64,000 nucleotides of DNA from Alcaligenes parafaecalis (GTDB lineage Bacteria > Pseudomonadota > Gammaproteobacteria > Burkholderiales > Burkholderiaceae_B): contig NZ_JAPKNA010000004.1 in NCBI RefSeq assembly GCF_026344135.1, forward strand, positions 186,001 to 250,000, read 5' to 3'. Positions 25,648 to 35,261 of this stretch are shown here, piece after piece. The position numbers and the translations under genes were made by a program. How positions within the stretch are numbered: the first letter of the stretch is position 1; the number at the start of each line of letters is the position of its first letter. The notes under the pieces were generated by a model. The model did no database searches. It saw only the letters and a list, made by a program, of their open reading frames with translations, and was not told the DNA's origin.

Positions 25648-25810
25648 GACTACTCTCTGAACAGGAAAATTATGTAAAGATACCTATCATAAACGTCCCA
25701 AGGCGCTTTGTGCGCTTCATGGTCGGGCAGGCGTCTTACAGTAGGGCGGCTACCGATCTGGCACCCAGAATCCTTTGCAGCAAAACCCCTTATTTAACAG
25801 GAGATCTATT

Positions 25811-28645
25811 ATGCCGCAGGCCGTGCCTGACCTTTCCAACCTGCTTAGACAGGACATCCGCTTTCTGGGCAAAGCCCTGGGAGAGGTGATTCGTGATAGC
25901 GAAGGAAAGGCGACCTTCACGCTGATTGAAGCCCTGCGCCGGGCCGCTGTCAGTTTCAGACGTGAACACGATCCGCAGCAAGCACGGATTCTGGAAAAAG
26001 ACATTCCCAAGCTGAACGATGCGCAGGCCCGTTCCGTGGCCCGTGCCTTTGCCTATTTTCTGCACTTGTCCAATATTGCCGAGGATCGCGACCAGAACCG
26101 TCGCCGCGAGGAGCAAGACCCCGAGCAACTGCTGGGCAGCCTGCAACACGCTATTCAGACCTTGATGGATCAAGGCCTGAGCGCCAAAAAAATTCGTCGT
26201 TATCTGCAAGAAGCTTGTGTGATGCCGGTGCTGACGGCTCACCCGACCGAGGTGCAGCGCCAAAGTACGCTGGCCGTGCATATGGCTATTGCCGATGAGC
26301 TGAACGGTTTGGATCACAAGGCCAGCGCCACGCAATCGGCCCGCACCCAGGAAAAACTGACAGGTCTGGTGTCCCTGCTGTGGCAAACCCGCATGCTGCG
26401 CGATCACAAGCTGACCGTCATGGACGAGATCGACAACGCGCTGGCGTATTACGGCTCCACGTTCCTGCCCACGATTCCGCAGCTCTACCACGACCTGGAC
26501 CGTTTGCTGGAACCCGGCAAGAAAAGCCTGCTGGATCAAAAAACACGCTCCCTGCCCGCCTTTTTGCGCATGGGTAGCTGGATTGGTGGTGATCGCGACG
26601 GCAACCCGAATGTTGGCCCTGAAACCGTTGAACAAGCGGTGCTACGCCAAGCTACACGCGCGCTGCAACACTATCTGGAACAGATTCGCCTGCTGGGTAC
26701 AGAAATCTCCGTGTCCGACGCGCTGAACCGCGTCAGCAAAGACCTGGCGGCCTTGTCGGCCAGCAGCCAGGACCCGTCGCCACACCGCGTAGACGAACCT
26801 TATCGCCGCAGCTTTATTCATCTGTACGCCCGTATGGCGGCCACGGCACAAAACTTGCTGGGTCGTGACCTGGCTGATCGTCCCACCTACGCCGCCCCAG
26901 CCTATACCAACCCGCAAGAGTTCAAGGCTGATCTGCAAATCATTGCGGACTCCCTGGCTGAAAACAAAGGCGGTGCCATTGCGGGTCTGCGCTTGAATGA
27001 ATTGATTCAGGCCGTAGAGGTTTTTGGCTTCCATCTGGCCACATTGGACCTGCGTCAAAGCTCGGACGTACACGAGCGCGTGCTGGACGAACTGTTCCGC
27101 GTGGCAGGCACTCTGTACAAGGACGAGCCCGTCAATTACCGCCAGTTGTCCGAAGAAGACCGCATCACCTTGCTGCGCTCGGAGCTGCGCCACCATCGCC
27201 CTCTGGTTTCGCCCTGGTATCGCTACTCGGAAGAGACCGAGAAAGAGTTGTCCATTCTGCGCAAAGCTGCCGAATGCCGCCGCCGCTTTGGAGCGCGCGC
27301 ATTGGAACAAACCATTGTGTCGCACACCGAAACGCTCAGCGACTTGCTGGAAGTGCTGGTGCTGCAACAGGAAACCGGCCTGATCGTACCCAACTCCAAC
27401 GAGCCGGAGCACCAAGGTCTGATGGTCGTACCCTTGTTCGAGACTATTCCTGACTTGGAGCGTGGCCCGCAAATCATGCAGGAATGGCTGGATATGCCTG
27501 AAATCCGCCAGCGTGTGCGTCACGCTCAGGACAGCGTGCAGGAAGTGATGCTGGGCTATTCGGACAGTAATAAGGACGGTGGCTACCTGACCTCCAACTG
27601 GACGCTGTACCGTGCCGAGCGTGAATTTGCGCAAGTGTTTTCGCGCCGCAAAGTGCGCCTGCGTCTGTTCCACGGTCGTGGCGGTTCGGTAGGCCGAGGC
27701 GGTGGTTCCAGCTTTGACGCTATTCTGGCTCAACCTCCCGGCACCGTGAACGGCCAGATTCGTCTGACCGAGCAAGGCGAGATGATTCAAGGCCGCTACA
27801 AAGACGCGGACGTGGGTCGCTGGCATCTGGAGCTGTTTGTCGCCGCCACGCTTGAAGCCAGCCTGGGTTCGCGCAAGGGTTCGTCCAATGACGACGAGCA
27901 TCTGGCTGCCTATGGCGAAGCGATGGCCTGGATGTCCGAGCAGGCACATCAAAGCTATCGCCAACTGGTCTATGGCACACCGAACTTTGATCAGTACTTC
28001 TTCCAGTCCACACCGATCAAGGAAATCGCAGGGCTGAATATTGGCTCGCGCCCATCGTCACGCAAAGCTACACAGAGCATTGAAGACCTGCGCGCCATCC
28101 CCTGGAGTTTCTCCTGGGCGCAATGTCGTCTGCCTATTCCAGGCTGGTACGGCATGGGCACCGCACTGAATCGCTATCTGGAATCCGGCCTACCCAAAGA
28201 CGGCCTGAATCGTGCCAAGCGTCTGGCGCAGTTGCAGACCATGGCACGCGATTGGGCCTTCTTCCGCACGCTGCTCTCCAATATGGAGCAGGTGTTGGCC
28301 AAGACTGACCTGGATATCGGCCTGAAATACGCCGGTCTGGTCGAGGACGAGGCATTGCGTGAGAGCATCTTCACCCAGATCCGCGACGAGTTCGAGCTGA
28401 CGCACCAACTGTTCCGCGAGATCACCGGACACGAACTGCTGGCACACGATCAGGCCTTGCAGGATGCACTGGTTGAACGCTTTGCCTATATCGATCCGCT
28501 GAATCACTTGCAGGTCGAGCTGCTGCGCCGCCATCGCCGTCTGGGCGAGAAAGCCAACAAACCGACACGCAGTGGCGTCAACAAGCAGCACGTCATTCAC
28601 CTGACGATTAACGGTATTGCCGCTGGCCTGCGTAACTCGGGCTAA
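25811..28645 (+). CDS. ppc: Phosphoenolpyruvate carboxylase
   Basis: A 944-residue enzyme that adds bicarbonate to phosphoenolpyruvate to make oxaloacetate, refilling the TCA cycle. The catalytic His144 is in LTAHPTEVQR, with GGDRDGNPNV, LGYSDSNKDGGYLTSNW and the glycine loop FHGRGGSVGRGGG downstream, and the usual C-terminal NTG-equivalent ends in RNSG. I use the ATG at 25811, which has AGGAG 9 bases upstream; a TTG at 25775 is unlikely. Full length; divergent from ilvD. Confidence 0.97.
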   Translation: MPQAVPDLSNLLRQDIRFLGKALGEVIRDSEGKATFTLIEALRRAAVSFRREHDPQQARILEKDIPKLNDAQARSVARAFAYFLHLSNIAEDRDQNRRREEQDPEQLLGSLQHAIQTLMDQGLSAKKIRRYLQEACVMPVLTAHPTEVQRQSTLAVHMAIADELNGLDHKASATQSARTQEKLTGLVSLLWQTRMLRDHKLTVMDEIDNALAYYGSTFLPTIPQLYHDLDRLLEPGKKSLLDQKTRSLPAFLRMGSWIGGDRDGNPNVGPETVEQAVLRQATRALQHYLEQIRLLGTEISVSDALNRVSKDLAALSASSQDPSPHRVDEPYRRSFIHLYARMAATAQNLLGRDLADRPTYAAPAYTNPQEFKADLQIIADSLAENKGGAIAGLRLNELIQAVEVFGFHLATLDLRQSSDVHERVLDELFRVAGTLYKDEPVNYRQLSEEDRITLLRSELRHHRPLVSPWYRYSEETEKELSILRKAAECRRRFGARALEQTIVSHTETLSDLLEVLVLQQETGLIVPNSNEPEHQGLMVVPLFETIPDLERGPQIMQEWLDMPEIRQRVRHAQDSVQEVMLGYSDSNKDGGYLTSNWTLYRAEREFAQVFSRRKVRLRLFHGRGGSVGRGGGSSFDAILAQPPGTVNGQIRLTEQGEMIQGRYKDADVGRWHLELFVAATLEASLGSRKGSSNDDEHLAAYGEAMAWMSEQAHQSYRQLVYGTPNFDQYFFQSTPIKEIAGLNIGSRPSSRKATQSIEDLRAIPWSFSWAQCRLPIPGWYGMGTALNRYLESGLPKDGLNRAKRLAQLQTMARDWAFFRTLLSNMEQVLAKTDLDIGLKYAGLVEDEALRESIFTQIRDEFELTHQLFREITGHELLAHDQALQDALVERFAYIDPLNHLQVELLRRHRRLGEKANKPTRSGVNKQHVIHLTINGIAAGLRNSG

Positions 28646-28750
28646 GGAGAAAACCGGGAACTTAGCGATATTAATTACTTTTATAAATAAGCTAATTTCC
28701 AAAAGAAGTTAAGAGCGTACAATAAGCCATTACTACGTTTCTTGAAAAAA

Positions 28751-28774
28751 GCGTGGTCCCAAACGGGATCACGC
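28751..28774. repeat. Inverted repeat between ppc and the TauE-like gene
   Basis: GCGTGGTCCC and GGGATCACGC pair over ten positions with one G-T, around AAAC. It is preceded by six A residues and followed by TCTCTGG, 10 bases before the TauE-like start. It could end the ppc transcript weakly or modulate the next gene; no T-run supports an intrinsic terminator on the plus strand. Confidence 0.45.
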
Positions 28775-28784
28775 TCTCTGGCTT

Positions 28785-29567
28785 ATGGTGCTCGCAATCA
28801 TCCTGGGAATTCTGACTGGCCTCTCGCTAGGTTTGACCGGCGCAGGCGGCGGTATTCTGGCCGTTCCAGCCCTGGTTCTGGGCATGGGCTACAGCATGAC
28901 AGCCGCCACACCCGTGGCCTTGCTGGCCGTAGGAGCCGCGGCCCTGGTCGGCGCTTTGGATGGTTTGTACAAGCATATCGTGCGGTATCGCGCCGCCATG
29001 TTCATGGCCGTGACCGGCGCTCTGGTAACGTCGTTGGGTGTACGCATCAGCCATGCTTTACCAGAAAAAGTCCTGGTGACCTTGTTTGTCGCCATCATGT
29101 TGTGGATTGCGACCAAGATGCTGCGTCGCCCCGCAACAGTCCCACATACGCACACCCCTTGCTGCCTGAACCCCGAGACGGGACGCCTGCGCTGGACACC
29201 AGTGGGCACCGTCACGCTGGCCGCTATCGGCGCGGTAGCCGGTTTGTTTTCCGGGATGTTGGGCGTGGGCGGCGGTTTTCTGATCGTGCCCGCCTTGAAG
29301 CGTTTCAGTGACCTGTCCATGCACAGCATTGTGGCGACATCGCTCATGCTGATAGCGCTGATTTCCTTAAGCGCATCAGCCATGAGTTTGGCTCATGGTG
29401 CCGTCATTCCGATCAGCGGTTGGGTATTTGTAGCGTCGGCTATGGGTGGAATGGTGATAGGCCGACAACTCGCCCCCCATATTCCTTCTGTACGCTTGCA
29501 ACAGGGTTTCAGCATTTTGACTGCGGTGGTCGCCCTGTCCATGCTGGCCCGCACTTATCTGTTTTAA
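28785..29567 (+). CDS. TauE/SafE-family membrane permease
   Basis: A 260-residue, roughly 8-helix protein made of two related halves. Each opens with the family glycine motif: GLSLGLTGAGGGILAVPALV at the N-terminus and GAVAGLFSGMLGVGGGFLIVPAL in the middle. Family members move sulfite, sulfoacetate, taurine or related anions outward or inward; there are no sulfur-metabolism neighbours here to choose between them. The ATG at 28785 has no strong ribosome site and lies 10 bases behind a hairpin, which may limit translation. Confidence 0.88.
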   Translation: MVLAIILGILTGLSLGLTGAGGGILAVPALVLGMGYSMTAATPVALLAVGAAALVGALDGLYKHIVRYRAAMFMAVTGALVTSLGVRISHALPEKVLVTLFVAIMLWIATKMLRRPATVPHTHTPCCLNPETGRLRWTPVGTVTLAAIGAVAGLFSGMLGVGGGFLIVPALKRFSDLSMHSIVATSLMLIALISLSASAMSLAHGAVIPISGWVFVASAMGGMVIGRQLAPHIPSVRLQQGFSILTAVVALSMLARTYLF

Positions 29568-29569
29568 AT

Positions 29570-29643
29570 CGGGATTCGATAAACAGAATCCCGCTCCATC
29601 TGCACTGGAGATGTGGTCTTGAGCCAAGCACAGCACTTGGCTC
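29570..29643. terminator. Two stem-loops between convergent genes
   Basis: CGGGATTC/GAATCCCG (29570-29593) and GAGCCAAG/CTTGGCTC (29621-29643), both perfect 8-bp stems in the 96-base gap between the TauE-like and methyltransferase genes. Neither has a T-run, so they may protect 3' ends or act with Rho rather than as intrinsic terminators. Confidence 0.5.
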
Positions 29644-29663
29644 AGGGCTGAACACGGCCTGAT

Positions 29664-30233
29664 TTATTCGCAGATACTGCCACCACCGCCCTGCGGGTTC
29701 AAACGGTAGTCGCTGAAAGAGCCACCCTCACGCGGGCGCACAGCAACAATACGCTGAACAATATGATCCGGGTCGGCCCGGAAACCATGCTCATAGGCCA
29801 CGATGTCCAGATCCGCACACCAATGCAGCAGTTCGCCCGGCTGCAACAGAAAGTCCGGGTTGCGCGGCGTGTTGTATTGCTCATTGCCCACACCGAAGGT
29901 TTCATAAACCAGGACTCCGCCCGGCTCAAGGCTTTCCAGCAAGGTGGGCATCAAGGGGCGCCACAGATACTTGGTCACCACCAGCGCATTGAATTTACGC
30001 CCGGCAAATGGCCAGGGACCGTTTTCAATATCAGCCTGGATAATCTCGCCATAAGCAGCACTGGCCGCCACTGCTTCCGCATCCCGGTCTACACCGATCA
30101 CGGTATTGCCGCGTTCGGCCAACCAGCGGGCATTGCGTCCGCGACCACAGGCCACATCCAGGACCGTTCCCGGATTAGGAATCAAATGGGCCCATGCCTG
30201 TAACCAGGCGCTGGCCTGTCCCCTGTCGTTCAT
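29664..30233 (-). CDS. Class I SAM-dependent methyltransferase
   Basis: A 189-residue protein of the Rossmann methyltransferase type. Motif I is VLDVACGRGRNARWLAERG (residues 19-37), followed by the acidic VIGVDRD that binds the ribose of S-adenosylmethionine and ALVVTKYLWRPLMPTLLESLEPGGVLVYETF. It resembles small TehB/UbiE-like enzymes of unassigned substrate. The C-terminus ends in a Gly-rich tail (NPQGGGGSICE). It converges on the TauE-like gene. Substrate unknown. Confidence 0.88.
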   Translation of the reverse strand: MNDRGQASAWLQAWAHLIPNPGTVLDVACGRGRNARWLAERGNTVIGVDRDAEAVAASAAYGEIIQADIENGPWPFAGRKFNALVVTKYLWRPLMPTLLESLEPGGVLVYETFGVGNEQYNTPRNPDFLLQPGELLHWCADLDIVAYEHGFRADPDHIVQRIVAVRPREGGSFSDYRLNPQGGGGSICE

Positions 30234-30352
30234 CCCTACCCCTTTGCTAAGCAGACAAAACGCTCATGGTAACGCAGCAGCAGCCAAGCTCAAGCACGGC
30301 ACTGGCCTGGGCTACAATTGGCCCCGGTTCCACGCTATTTTTTTGAGGGTGT

Positions 30353-30574
30353 ATGAAAGTTCTGCTGCAAAAACCCATCTTGCTCATGGCCGTTCTGTGC
30401 CTGCCTTTGTGGGTTATCTTCGGCAATTTCATCCTGGCTGCCAGTGCCTCCATCCTGATCGGGATGTTGGTGGGCATGATCCGCACCCTGCACCAAGTGA
30501 CTGAGGCCAAAAAAGCCAGCGCCAAGAGCGCCGCCCCGGCTTCTTCCGAGACACCTAACGACAAGCCCAACTGA
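30353..30574 (+). CDS. Small two-helix inner-membrane protein of unknown function
   Basis: A 73-residue protein: two hydrophobic helices (about residues 8-27 and 28-46), then a Lys/Ala/Ser-rich soluble tail ending in NDKPN. The ribosome site GAGGG is just before the ATG. It ends 4 bases before the MidA-like methyltransferase gene and is surely co-transcribed with it. I recognise no domain; the orientation with a basic-Ala tail in the cytoplasm would let it anchor a partner. Confidence 0.75.
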   Translation: MKVLLQKPILLMAVLCLPLWVIFGNFILAASASILIGMLVGMIRTLHQVTEAKKASAKSAAPASSETPNDKPN

Positions 30575-30578
30575 CGCC

Positions 30579-31793
30579 ATGAACGTATTGTCCGCCCCCG
30601 CCCTGCCACACGGTTTACCGCCCCTGTCAGACGAGCTGAAAAAACACGTCGCGCAGGTTAATAGCTATCTCCTGGACCGCATCGAAAATGAGGGCGGCTT
30701 TTTGCCCTTTGACCAATGGATGCACCACGCGCTGTACGCACCGCATCTGGGCTACTACACCGGCGGCAGCACCAAATTCGGTAGCAACCAGCCTACCGGC
30801 GACTTTACGACCGCACCAGAGCTCTCCCCTCTGTTTGCACAGACCTTGAGCCGTCAGGTCATGGAAGTACTGGAAGGCAGCCAATCCCTATCCATTCTGG
30901 AGTTTGGCGCAGGTAGCGGGGCTCTGGCCGAAGCGCTGATTAGCGAACTGCGTAAACAAGGGATAGAGCCGCAGTACTCCATTCTGGAAGTGTCCCCGGA
31001 TTTGCGCGCACGCCAGCAAGAGCGCCTGGCGCCTTTGCAAGCCCAGGTGCAATGGCTGGACAGCACTCCCCACGCTTTTAAGGGCTGCGTCATTGCCAAT
31101 GAGGTTCTGGACGCCATGCCAGCCAGCCTGTTCACCTTTGATGTGGAAGGCAAGGTGTTGGAGGTAGGTGTCATCGCTGCGGACGACAGCACGGCTCAGG
31201 GCCTGCCTGCGCCCTTTTATCTGGCCACGCGCCCCGCTCCCGAGCATCTGGCTTCTTTGGTGGCCGAGCGTGTGGAAGCTCAGCCTTTTTACTTGTCAGA
31301 AATCAACCTGCAAGCCGAGGCGTGGGTGCGCAGCATGGGGACCTGGTTAAAGCATGGCGCAGCCATTCTGATCGACTACGGTTTTCCGCAGCGCGAGTAC
31401 TACCACCCACAGCGCGATAAAGGCACCCTGATGTGCCACTTCCGCCACTTTGCTCATGCCGAGCCGCTGGTGCTGGCGGGTTTGCAGGACATTACGGCCC
31501 ATGTGGACTTCACCGCAATGGCCGATGCCGCACTGGAAGCCGGGCTGGATGTGCTGGGCTACACCAGCCAGGCACGCTTCTTGATGAACTGTGGCGTTAC
31601 CAACTTCCTGGCCTCGCCACCGGAAGATCCATCGCCAGCCGTACAGCAACAATGGGCCCAGACCATGAGCGCAGCGAACAAGCTGCTGTCTGAAGCGGAA
31701 ATGGGGGAACTGTTCAAAGTGCTGATGATTGGCCGCGATATTTCAGCCCCCATGCTGGGCACAATGAACGGAGATAGACGCGAGCGTCTGTAA
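30579..31793 (+). CDS. MidA/NDUFAF7-like SAM-dependent methyltransferase
   Basis: A 404-residue protein of the COG1565 (Methyltransf_28) family. Hallmarks are PFDQWMHHALYAPHLGYYTGG, GDFTTAPELSPLFAQTLSRQV, the SAM-binding ILEFGAGSGALAEALISEL, and the late ILIDYGFPQREYYHPQR. The mitochondrial relative methylates an arginine of a respiratory complex I subunit; whether bacterial proteins do the same is not established. Preceded by 4 bases by a small membrane protein and followed by a strong terminator. Confidence 0.92.
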   Translation: MNVLSAPALPHGLPPLSDELKKHVAQVNSYLLDRIENEGGFLPFDQWMHHALYAPHLGYYTGGSTKFGSNQPTGDFTTAPELSPLFAQTLSRQVMEVLEGSQSLSILEFGAGSGALAEALISELRKQGIEPQYSILEVSPDLRARQQERLAPLQAQVQWLDSTPHAFKGCVIANEVLDAMPASLFTFDVEGKVLEVGVIAADDSTAQGLPAPFYLATRPAPEHLASLVAERVEAQPFYLSEINLQAEAWVRSMGTWLKHGAAILIDYGFPQREYYHPQRDKGTLMCHFRHFAHAEPLVLAGLQDITAHVDFTAMADAALEAGLDVLGYTSQARFLMNCGVTNFLASPPEDPSPAVQQQWAQTMSAANKLLSEAEMGELFKVLMIGRDISAPMLGTMNGDRRERL

Positions 31794-31851
31794 CGCTGCC
31801 TTGGATACTCTTCAAGTGCATCTTCCTCCAAGCTCATAAGCAGAGATGAGT

Positions 31852-31884
31852 AAACGGCAAGGCATATACCTTGCCGTTTTTACG
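31852..31884 (+). terminator. Intrinsic terminator after the MidA-like gene
   Basis: Perfect stem AAACGGCAAGG/CCTTGCCGTTT with a 6-base loop and a T-run on the plus strand, 58 bases after the stop codon. Confidence 0.92.
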
Positions 31885-31946
31885 TACAGCAACCGTGACA
31901 AAAGAAATCCCTCGAAACATCGCACCCGAGACGGACACAGCAGGGA

Positions 31947-31978
31947 AAAAACAAGCGGCCTATAGGCCGCTTGTTTTT
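31947..31978 (-). terminator. Intrinsic terminator of the cca/slt unit
   Basis: AACAAGCGGCC and GGCCGCTTGTT pair around TATA, with A- and T-runs on either side, so it may work in both directions. It lies 28 bases after the cca stop codon. Confidence 0.92.
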
Positions 31979-32006
31979 CTGAATTTGCTCTTCAGGCTGT
32001 TCCCAA

Positions 32007-33164
32007 CTACACAAGTTGCTCCAAAGCCGCCAGCCGGGCAGCTCGCACCGCTTCACGAATTTTGCCTGGCTCAGCCTTGTACTGTGCGGCAACCGCCCCG
32101 GCATCCACACTGGCCATCACCTTGCGCAGAAAATCCCATTCCAGCTCCGGGACAGCCTCCAAACAAGCGGCTGCACTGATCAATTGAATAAAGCGTTCGG
32201 GCTTGCGCAGGGCATCCAGCGACTCCATGACTTGCAACGCTGATTCCACATCGCTGCGTGGTTGCAGTAAGGCGGGACTGGCCAAGAGCAGCGGCAACAA
32301 ACGGGCCTGATCACGCCATTCAGACGGTGCTCGAATCTGCTCGGCAACCTGTCCGGGAGCGTCTGAACCATGACACAGGACGGCAAAGCAACTTGCCATC
32401 TCCAAACACCTGTCTTTGGCGATCTGAACCTGCTTGCCTATGCTGTCGCTATAAAGCAAACCGGGCATGACGCGCTCCAGCGCCCCCACTTCCCGCAGAA
32501 CCTCGAACATGCGAGCGGGCTGCCTGGACGACAAACCTTTAGCAATTTCCAGATAGATACGCTCCGGCACCAGCTCATCGACCTCACCTTGCTCCACCAG
32601 ATCACGCGCCAAGGCCCAGGTGTCGTCTGCCACGGTGAAGTCGGTAAAGCGCGCAGCAAAGCGTGCCAGACGCAATAAACGCACCGGATCTTCACTGAAT
32701 GCAGAGCCTACATGACGGAACAGGCGGGCCTGCAAATCAGCCAGGCCATTCAAAGGATCGTGCAGATTGCCTGCGGCATCGACAGCCATGGCATTGATGG
32801 TCAGATCACGACGGCGTAAATCGTCGGCCAGGCTAACGTCTGTGCCGGTGTAAAAGGTGAAACCCTTATAGCCACGGCCCGACTTGCGCTCGGTTCGGGC
32901 CAGCGCAAATTCTTCTTTGCTATGGGGATTCAGAAAAACCGGGAAGTCACCGCCCACAGGGACAAAGCCTCGGGCGGCCAGATCCTCGGGGCGGGCACCG
33001 ACAACGACCCAATCTTTATCGCCCGCAGGCATGCCCAACAAGGCATCACGTACCGCACCGCCCACCACATAGACCTGCAAGCCTTCCAGTACAGGATCTG
33101 GCGGCCCCATCAGGGCCGCCAATGCGGTTTGCTGCCGTTCATCAAGCATGGGCTGAGTCATCAA
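32007..33164 (-). CDS. cca: CCA-adding tRNA nucleotidyltransferase
   Basis: A 385-residue class II nucleotidyltransferase that adds or repairs the 3' CCA of tRNAs. The active site is visible as YVVGGAVRDALLG with the downstream metal-binding DKDWVVVG, then RRDLTINAMAVD and SDFSVADDTWALARDLVEQGEVDELVPERIYLE-type segments (read here as DFTVADDTWAL...). The C-terminal HD phosphohydrolase domain of the E. coli form is absent, consistent with the length. The start ATG shares its bases with the slt stop codon (ATGA). Since one tRNA here encodes its own CCA, the role is probably repair. Confidence 0.93.
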   Translation of the reverse strand: MMTQPMLDERQQTALAALMGPPDPVLEGLQVYVVGGAVRDALLGMPAGDKDWVVVGARPEDLAARGFVPVGGDFPVFLNPHSKEEFALARTERKSGRGYKGFTFYTGTDVSLADDLRRRDLTINAMAVDAAGNLHDPLNGLADLQARLFRHVGSAFSEDPVRLLRLARFAARFTDFTVADDTWALARDLVEQGEVDELVPERIYLEIAKGLSSRQPARMFEVLREVGALERVMPGLLYSDSIGKQVQIAKDRCLEMASCFAVLCHGSDAPGQVAEQIRAPSEWRDQARLLPLLLASPALLQPRSDVESALQVMESLDALRKPERFIQLISAAACLEAVPELEWDFLRKVMASVDAGAVAAQYKAEPGKIREAVRAARLAALEQLV

Positions 33165-35236
33165 GGCGCAATCGTACCCAAACGCCCTTTCAGCGATTGA
33201 GGTTGACCGCTAAACATCATGGCGTAGTACGTGGCGTTAGACAGGACGTTTTTCACGTACAGGCGCGTCTCGGTAAACGGAATGGTCTCGGCAAAAATCG
33301 CCCCTTCCACCGAACCGTTCAAACGCGAGCGCCACTGAATCGGACGGCCAGGGCCTGCGTTATAACCGGCCGACGCCAGAACCTGAGAGCCGCCCAACTG
33401 ACCTAAAACGATATTCAGGTAATTGGTGCCCAGTACGGTGTTGACCTCGAACTCGTTAACCCGCGCAGGCGAGAAATCGTGCATATCGATCTTGTTGGCC
33501 ACCCATTTGGCCGTTGCAGGCATCAACTGCATCAAACCTGATGCCCCGACGCCGGAACGTGCATCAGTAATGAAGCGCGATTCCTGACGAATCAGGCCAT
33601 AGACCCAGGCCGGGTCCAGATTGATGGACTTGGCCTGCTCAGTCACACGGCCTTCAAAAGGAGCGATAAAGCGCTGGCTGAAGTCGATCTCGTTCTTGGT
33701 CAACAAGGAGGTATTCACCACCCGGTCGTAAATATGCTGCTCGCGCGCGAACTCTGCCGCAGCACGTAGCTGTCTGTCGTTCATGCCGCGCAGCGCAAAG
33801 TTCCACTCTGGCACAGCTTCAGGACGCCAGCCCAGCTTGAACAGTTCCACCGCCCGCAACAGGCCTGCATTGGTACGGGCATCCTGCATGTCCAAAGGCG
33901 TCAAAGGCTGTGGCTGAGGGGGCAAGGAAGGAGTCATTCCCAACTCTTCGGTTGCCAACTGCCCGTAAAAGTTGAGATCGCCCACAATGGATTGGAACTT
34001 GGCACGGGCCTGATCTTTATGGCCCAAGGCATCATGCGCACGAGCCGACCAGTACACCCACACCGGCTCGGCCTTCTGCGCATCATTCATCTTGTCGATG
34101 GCAGCAGAAACATGCTTCCACTCGATGCTGGGCTGACGCAATTCAGCGCGTACTTGCCAGGCATTGTTGTAATCAGTCATGGCGGTACGACCGGAGCGGC
34201 GATACCACGTCGCGGCATCGCTCTCTACTCGCAGGGCACTGATCAGACCAAACTGACCCCACACCCAATTCAGGTTTTCCTGAGGAATTTTGCCTGCCCA
34301 GGTGCGATCAATATATGCCGCGGCAGTATCACGCTGACCGCGACCCAAACGGGACAGAGCCAAAGCAACCAGTTCCGGGTTTACCGAACTGTTATTGACG
34401 TTCCGATCCAGCCACTTCTGTGGTGCGGCCATCAAGGCGGTGTAATCCTTCATCTGCGGCGCAGTGAAAATAATCGCCGCCAGACGGCGAGCCTGGGCTG
34501 TGCGGTTATTTTCCAGAGCATCACGCATCAGATCACGGACCTGATTCTTGCTGACAACTTTACGAGCATACAGTTGATCCAGCGCCGACCAGCAGGCCTG
34601 GCTGGGTGCAAAGGAGGCCAGCAAATCTGCTACATCCACAGATTGACCGGCCACGTTCTGAGCCGACGCAACCGCACACTTCACGGCTGAAGTCGGGGCA
34701 TGCACAGGAGCCAGTTCACGCACCAGGGCATAGTTGCCCGTGCGAGCTGCCGCCACAATCCAGTCCGACTTCAGGCGATTTTCCAGGTATTCATCCTGAT
34801 TGCTGGCCAGAAACAAACGAACTTGTTCATCCGGCACTGGCGTCGCGGCATCTTGCAGGATGCGGCGCAAGCGCCAGTACTGAGCATAAGAACCCAGCAC
34901 AGGGTCATCCGCCGCTACCGGGGCCAAGGCATCCAGCGCTGTCCAGCGCTTTGCTTGCACCGCATCGCGGGCGTCGACCAGAGCCTGGCGCGCAACGGGA
35001 GGAACGGCCGGGACTCGATCCCAGCGGCGTACGGCTTCTTTGGCAGGCTGCAACACCATCGCTTGTTGAGCGGGGGCAGCCTCCGAAGAATGAGTCTGGG
35101 CTTGTGGCGATTGCGAACCCGCACAGCCGACCAAACCCAGAGCAAACACCACCAGGGCGCTCAAGGACGGACGAGGGAGCGCGGATGCCATGCCCCAAGC
35201 CGGGGATTTCTGGTACTTTAGCTGGTTGATACCCAT
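33161..35236 (-). CDS. slt: Soluble lytic murein transglycosylase (lipoprotein-like)
   Basis: A 691-residue enzyme that cuts the MurNAc-GlcNAc bond of peptidoglycan to leave an anhydro end. The N-terminus has a signal sequence with a lipobox LVGC, then a long helical superhelix domain and a C-terminal goose-lysozyme-like domain: GLIRQESRFITDARSGVGASGLMQLMPATA (read in pieces) holds catalytic Glu552, followed by NTVLGTNYLNIVLGQLGGSQVLASAGYNAGPGR. I start at the ATG at 35236, which has AAGG 8 bases upstream; an ATG at 35263 overlaps the divergent folate gene start and one at 35191 is also possible. Its stop overlaps the cca start. Confidence 0.94.
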   Translation of the reverse strand: MGINQLKYQKSPAWGMASALPRPSLSALVVFALGLVGCAGSQSPQAQTHSSEAAPAQQAMVLQPAKEAVRRWDRVPAVPPVARQALVDARDAVQAKRWTALDALAPVAADDPVLGSYAQYWRLRRILQDAATPVPDEQVRLFLASNQDEYLENRLKSDWIVAAARTGNYALVRELAPVHAPTSAVKCAVASAQNVAGQSVDVADLLASFAPSQACWSALDQLYARKVVSKNQVRDLMRDALENNRTAQARRLAAIIFTAPQMKDYTALMAAPQKWLDRNVNNSSVNPELVALALSRLGRGQRDTAAAYIDRTWAGKIPQENLNWVWGQFGLISALRVESDAATWYRRSGRTAMTDYNNAWQVRAELRQPSIEWKHVSAAIDKMNDAQKAEPVWVYWSARAHDALGHKDQARAKFQSIVGDLNFYGQLATEELGMTPSLPPQPQPLTPLDMQDARTNAGLLRAVELFKLGWRPEAVPEWNFALRGMNDRQLRAAAEFAREQHIYDRVVNTSLLTKNEIDFSQRFIAPFEGRVTEQAKSINLDPAWVYGLIRQESRFITDARSGVGASGLMQLMPATAKWVANKIDMHDFSPARVNEFEVNTVLGTNYLNIVLGQLGGSQVLASAGYNAGPGRPIQWRSRLNGSVEGAIFAETIPFTETRLYVKNVLSNATYYAMMFSGQPQSLKGRLGTIAP

Positions 35237-35261
35237 AGTGACGGCCTTTAGAAAATCACCC

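Noticed and set aside
26642..27964. A 440-codon minus-strand open frame across ppc
   Set aside because: Antisense shadow of ppc.
28751..28774. Inverted repeat considered as the intrinsic terminator of ppc
   Set aside because: No T-run follows it on the plus strand; recorded only as an inverted repeat.
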